A program made the position numbers and the translations under genes. The notes under the pieces were generated by a model. The model did not search any database, was not told where the DNA came from, and was given only the letters and a program-made list of their open reading frames with translations. A stretch of DNA of 7,204 nucleotides from Mariprofundus sp. (lineage in GTDB: Bacteria; Pseudomonadota; Zetaproteobacteria; Mariprofundales; Mariprofundaceae), in assembly GCA_030951095.1 (NCBI GenBank), contig JAUZQI010000091.1, forward strand, positions 1 through 7,204, given 5' to 3'. Positions 6,357 to 7,204 of this stretch are shown here, one piece after another; the stretch's first letter is position 1; every line of letters starts with the position of its first letter.

Positions 6357-6542
6357 ATGGCGACTAAGGCTCTGATTGCAAAGTGCAATCGCAAACCAAA
6401 ATTTAAGGTTCGTTCATATACGCGCTGTCAGTTGTGTGGACGTCCGCATTCCGTTTACCGGAAGTTCGGCATCTGCCGTATCTGTCTGCGTAAACATGCC
6501 CTGGCCGGTGAGATTCCGGGCATGGTTAAATCTAGCTGGTAA
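6357..6542 (+). CDS. rpsN: 30S ribosomal protein S14, short zinc-binding type (type Z)
   Basis: S14 lies in the 30S head and is added late in assembly. The product is 61 residues, the length of the zinc-binding type Z form (also called rpsZ), against about 101 for the zinc-free long form of E. coli and most alpha-, beta- and gammaproteobacteria. Two zinc-ligand pairs are present, Cys24/Cys27 (CQLC) and Cys40/Cys43 (CRIC), around [12 protein letters not shown]. The N-terminal part [12 protein letters not shown] and the end SSW are typical. An extra Cys10 replaces the usual polar residue. AAGGAG at 6345-6350 lies 6 nt before the ATG. The gene sits in its standard place between rplE and rpsH, so it is the resident copy and not an insertion. 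Confidence 0.98.
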   Translation: MATKALIAKCNRKPKFKVRSYTRCQLCGRPHSVYRKFGICRICLRKHALAGEIPGMVKSSW

Positions 6543-6554
6543 TTGGAAGCGGGT

Positions 6555-6560
6555 AGGAGA
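6555..6560 (+). promoter_or_regulatory. rpsH Shine-Dalgarno sequence that decides the start
   Basis: AGGAGA lies in the 27-nt gap after rpsN. From AGGAG the spacing is 10 nt to ATG 6570, and it grows to 13 and 16 nt for the next two in-frame ATGs. An in-frame TTG at 6543 immediately follows the rpsN stop and lies upstream of this site, so it cannot use it. ATG 6570 is preferred. Confidence 0.75.
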
Positions 6561-6569
6561 CTGTATTTT

Positions 6570-6965
6570 ATGATGATGGATAGAATTGCCGACATGCTGA
6601 CTCGCATTCGTAATGCGCAGACAGCCGGTATTGAAAAAATAGAGATGCCTGCGAGCAAAATACTGCTTGCCATGGCTGAAATCCTGAAAGAAGAGGGTTA
6701 TATCACTGCTGTAAAGGCATATAACCATAAAGGTCACCGCTTTTTGCGTATGACACTTCGTTATGATGATGAAGGCGCGCCGGTAATTCGTGAAATTCAG
6801 CGTGTTTCCAAGCCTGGTCGTCGTGTTTATACAGGCGCTGAAGAGCTCCCTCGCGTTCGTCGTGGTTACGGCGTGGCTGTGGTAAGTACTTCACAGGGAA
6901 TTATGACCGATAAAAAAGCACGTGCAGCCAAGATTGGCGGCGAAGTGCTTTGCACGGTATTTTGA
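6570..6965 (+). CDS. rpsH: 30S ribosomal protein S8
   Basis: S8 binds the central domain of 16S rRNA early in 30S assembly, and in E. coli it also represses the spc operon. From ATG 6570 the product is 131 residues (E. coli 130). It begins MMMDRIADMLTRIRNAQ, where the family normally has DPIADMLTRIRN; Arg5 thus replaces a nearly invariant proline. IREIQRVSKPGRRVY (73-87) and the C-terminal rRNA-binding signature GVAVVSTSQGIMTDKKARAAKIGGEVLC (101-128) are intact. Three ATG codons in a row make the exact first residue uncertain by one or two. A longer reading from TTG 6543 would add nine residues foreign to the family and is rejected. rplF follows after 11 nt. Confidence 0.97.
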   Translation: MMMDRIADMLTRIRNAQTAGIEKIEMPASKILLAMAEILKEEGYITAVKAYNHKGHRFLRMTLRYDDEGAPVIREIQRVSKPGRRVYTGAEELPRVRRGYGVAVVSTSQGIMTDKKARAAKIGGEVLCTVF

Positions 6966-6976
6966 GGTAACACACT

Positions 6977-7204
6977 ATGTCTCGAATTGGTAAACAACCT
7001 ATTACTGTACCTTCCGGCGTTGAAGTTAAAATTAATGCTGAAAGCGTAACGGTTAAAGGCTCTAAAGGTGAAATGACATCGCCGCTTTTTGATGGTATTT
7101 CAATCTCACAGGAAGGTGCTGTACTGCAGCTGGCCTGTACAAATCTGGGCAACAAGAAGATGAAAGGCAATTTTGGCCTGTGCCGTGCGCTGTTGGCAAA
7201 CAAC
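6977..7204 (+). CDS. rplF: 50S ribosomal protein L6, N-terminal part (3' cut by window)
   Basis: L6 binds helix 97 of 23S rRNA near the GTPase-associated centre. Only the first 76 codons are present, open to the last base. MSRIGKQPITVPSGVEVKIN (1-20) and VTVKGSKGEMTSPL (24-37) are typical of the first of the two L6 repeat domains, and the fragment ends at CRALLANN, a part of the first domain that matches RALL in other species. The C-terminal signature is outside the window. GAGGT at 6964-6968 overlaps the rpsH stop and lies 8 nt before the ATG. The position after rpsH is standard for the spc operon, where rplR and rpsE would be expected next. Confidence 0.97.
   Translation, partial: MSRIGKQPITVPSGVEVKINAESVTVKGSKGEMTSPLFDGISISQEGAVLQLACTNLGNKKMKGNFGLCRALLANN

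Larger units (their letters stand above)
1..7204 (+). other. Contiguous str-S10-spc polycistronic ribosomal protein block
   Basis: All eighteen genes point the same way. Intergenic gaps run from a 4-nt overlap to 27 nt, and no gap is large enough for a promoter, a leader or a rho-independent hairpin with its U tract. No T-rich tract after a GC-rich stem was seen between genes. The whole block is therefore likely to be read as one message from a promoter upstream of the window. A promoter hidden inside a coding region cannot be excluded by eye. Confidence 0.85.

Noticed and set aside
6543..6569. TTG start extending S8 by nine residues
   Set aside because: The extension (MEAGRRLYF) includes the translated Shine-Dalgarno region, matches nothing in S8, and the TTG has no properly spaced binding site.
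6901..7203. Antisense open frame of 100 codons at the window end
   Set aside because: It lies opposite the end of rpsH and the start of rplF, both well supported. No family resemblance.
1..7204. A previously undescribed system, mobile element, CRISPR, RNA gene or repeat array
   Set aside because: Every base but short intergenic gaps (27 nt at most) belongs to a recognised ribosomal protein or EF-Tu gene in canonical order. No foreign insertion or repeated unit was seen.

Overview
The window is an uninterrupted stretch of the universal bacterial str-S10-spc ribosomal protein cluster, all on the + strand. It opens with the last 46 codons of tuf (EF-Tu). Then follow rpsJ, rplC, rplD, rplW, rplB, rpsS, rplV, rpsC, rplP, rpmC, rpsQ, rplN, rplX, rplE, rpsN and rpsH, and it ends inside rplF after 76 codons. 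Sixteen genes are complete and two are cut by the window edges. Each was recognised by comparing its translation with remembered family sequences, and the gene order is the canonical one.

The layout is very tight. The longest gap between genes is 27 nt (rpsN to rpsH), most are 2 to 15 nt, and two junctions (rplD/rplW and rplP/rpmC) overlap by 4 nt as ATGA. Nearly every gene has a clear Shine-Dalgarno sequence 5 to 10 nt before its start, often lying in the stop region of the gene before it. No promoter, terminator, RNA gene, repeat, mobile element or CRISPR is visible, and there is no room for one between genes. In particular, the tuf-rpsJ gap (12 nt) and the rpsQ-rplN gap (14 nt) cannot hold the S10 leader or the spc promoter that separate these units in E. 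coli. The region therefore reads as one co-transcribed block whose promoter lies upstream of the window and whose end lies downstream.

Base composition is near even by eye. Arg codons are mostly CGT/CGC, as expected for highly expressed genes. Protein details look proteobacterial (for example the L3 segment [12 protein letters not shown] and the EF-Tu C-terminus). However, S14 is the short zinc-binding type of 61 residues, and L24 has a C-terminal CxxC/CxxC pair. That argues against a typical alpha-, beta- or gammaproteobacterium. A zeta- or delta-like proteobacterial lineage is a low-confidence guess.

Together the products build parts of both ribosomal subunits: the peptide exit tunnel (L4, L22, L23, L29), the peptidyl-transferase surroundings (L2, L3, L16), the central protuberance (L5), the subunit bridge (L14), and the 30S head and body (S3, S10, S14, S19, S8, S17). 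I found no novel system here. The findings are modest: operon fusion, the zinc forms of S14 and L24, an unusual L22 loop, a Shine-Dalgarno sequence encoded by tandem AGG codons, a few family-atypical residues and two start-site corrections.
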